Source: Methanomassiliicoccales archaeon
GTDB lineage: Archaea > Thermoplasmatota > Thermoplasmata > Methanomassiliicoccales > UBA472
Direction of reading: 5' to 3'
Length of the DNA: 15,009 bases
Assembly (NCBI GenBank): GCA_028679935.1
Contig: JAJRAL010000117.1
Span: 1 to 15,009 of the forward strand
Under the pieces are notes generated by a model. The model worked only from the letters and a program-made list of their open reading frames with translations. It was not told the DNA's origin and did not search any database. Every line of letters starts with the position of its first letter. The first letter of the stretch is position 1. Position numbers and translations under genes: made by a program. Below, piece by piece: positions 14,862-15,009 of this stretch.

Positions 14862-14893
14862 CCCGCCAGCGGGGCCGGCCCGAGTGCGCAACA

Positions 14894-14903
14894 CATATAT
14901 AAT
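14894..14903 (+). promoter_or_regulatory. TATA box of rps19e
   Basis: CATATATAAT is a strong archaeal TATA match, predicting transcription from about 14924 and an mRNA leader of about 50 bases. A ribosome binding sequence, GAGGT (14960-14964), lies eight bases before the ATG at 14973. Confidence 0.6.
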
Positions 14904-14935
14904 GGAACCTAGTTAGGCGGCCTGAGTCGTCCGAC

Positions 14936-14958
14936 GATTGAGAGAGTTACGCTCAATC
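14936..14958 (+). promoter_or_regulatory. Leader hairpin next to the rps19e ribosome binding site
   Basis: GATTGAG (14936-14942) and CTCAATC (14952-14958) form a perfect 7-bp stem with a 9-base loop, inside the predicted leader and ending two bases before the GAGGT ribosome binding sequence. It is placed where it could affect translation initiation. Confidence 0.4.
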
Positions 14959-14972
14959 AGAGGTAGGTAAGA

Positions 14973-15009
14973 ATGGTTACTGCATACGACGTTCCCGCGG
15001 AGAAGCTGA
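14973..15009 (+). CDS. rps19e: Small-subunit ribosomal protein S19e, N-terminal fragment
   Basis: Only 12 codons are present before the window ends, reading MVTAYDVPAEKL. The M-x-T-x-YDVPA-x-x-L pattern is the familiar N-terminus of archaeal ribosomal protein S19e, a small-subunit protein absent from bacteria. A strong TATA box, a leader of about 50 bases and GAGGT eight bases before the ATG support a highly expressed gene. With so few residues the identification rests on this pattern alone. Confidence 0.7.
   Translation, partial: MVTAYDVPAEKL

Noticed and set aside
14765..14896. N-terminal extension of UbiX by 44 residues
   Set aside because: The extension is Arg/Gly/Pro-rich and unlike the family, and the TATA box at 14788-14795 would lie inside it.

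Overview
This window comes from a GC-rich archaeon. The evidence is a complete archaeal-type leucyl-tRNA synthetase, the start of a gene that reads like archaeal/eukaryotic ribosomal protein S19e, TATA boxes about 25-27 bp upstream of inferred transcript starts (two with apparently leaderless GTG genes), and archaeal-type four-subunit 2-oxoacid:ferredoxin oxidoreductases. The gene mix suggests a euryarchaeal, possibly Thermoplasmatota-like, anaerobe that uses ferredoxin and degrades peptides or amino acids. The lineage cannot be fixed from this sequence alone.

Region 1 (1-5100, + strand) is a tightly overlapping six-gene run, porG(partial)-porD-porA-porB-iorA-iorB. It encodes a pyruvate-type 2-oxoacid:ferredoxin oxidoreductase followed directly by an indolepyruvate:ferredoxin oxidoreductase. 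Together they would oxidise pyruvate or a related 2-oxoacid, plus aryl-pyruvates from aromatic amino acids, to acyl-CoA with reduction of ferredoxin. Region 2 (5087-6187, - strand) is a COG3199-type ATP-NAD kinase-like gene that overlaps iorB tail to tail.

Region 3 (6262-7917) is the most unusual part. A tandem ribbon-helix-helix (RHH) regulator lies upstream of a short FtsZ-family gene on the - strand. The FtsZ-like protein keeps the nucleotide-binding half and helix H7 but has no T7 catalytic loop and no C-terminal domain; a short acidic tail replaces them. The layout recalls the haloarchaeal cdrS-ftsZ2 cell-division pair. Upstream of the RHH gene is an AT-richer intergenic region with a strong TATA box, helically phased GTC repeats, two inverted repeats, and a doubtful 50-codon ORF before leuS.

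Region 4 (7918-14208, + strand) holds leuS and a very large RND/MMPL-type membrane protein whose external loops carry many N-glycosylation sequons. Region 5 (14222-15009) holds a leaderless ubiX (prenyl-FMN synthase) on the - strand and the divergent start of rps19e. No tRNA, rRNA, CRISPR array, insertion sequence or integrase was found.
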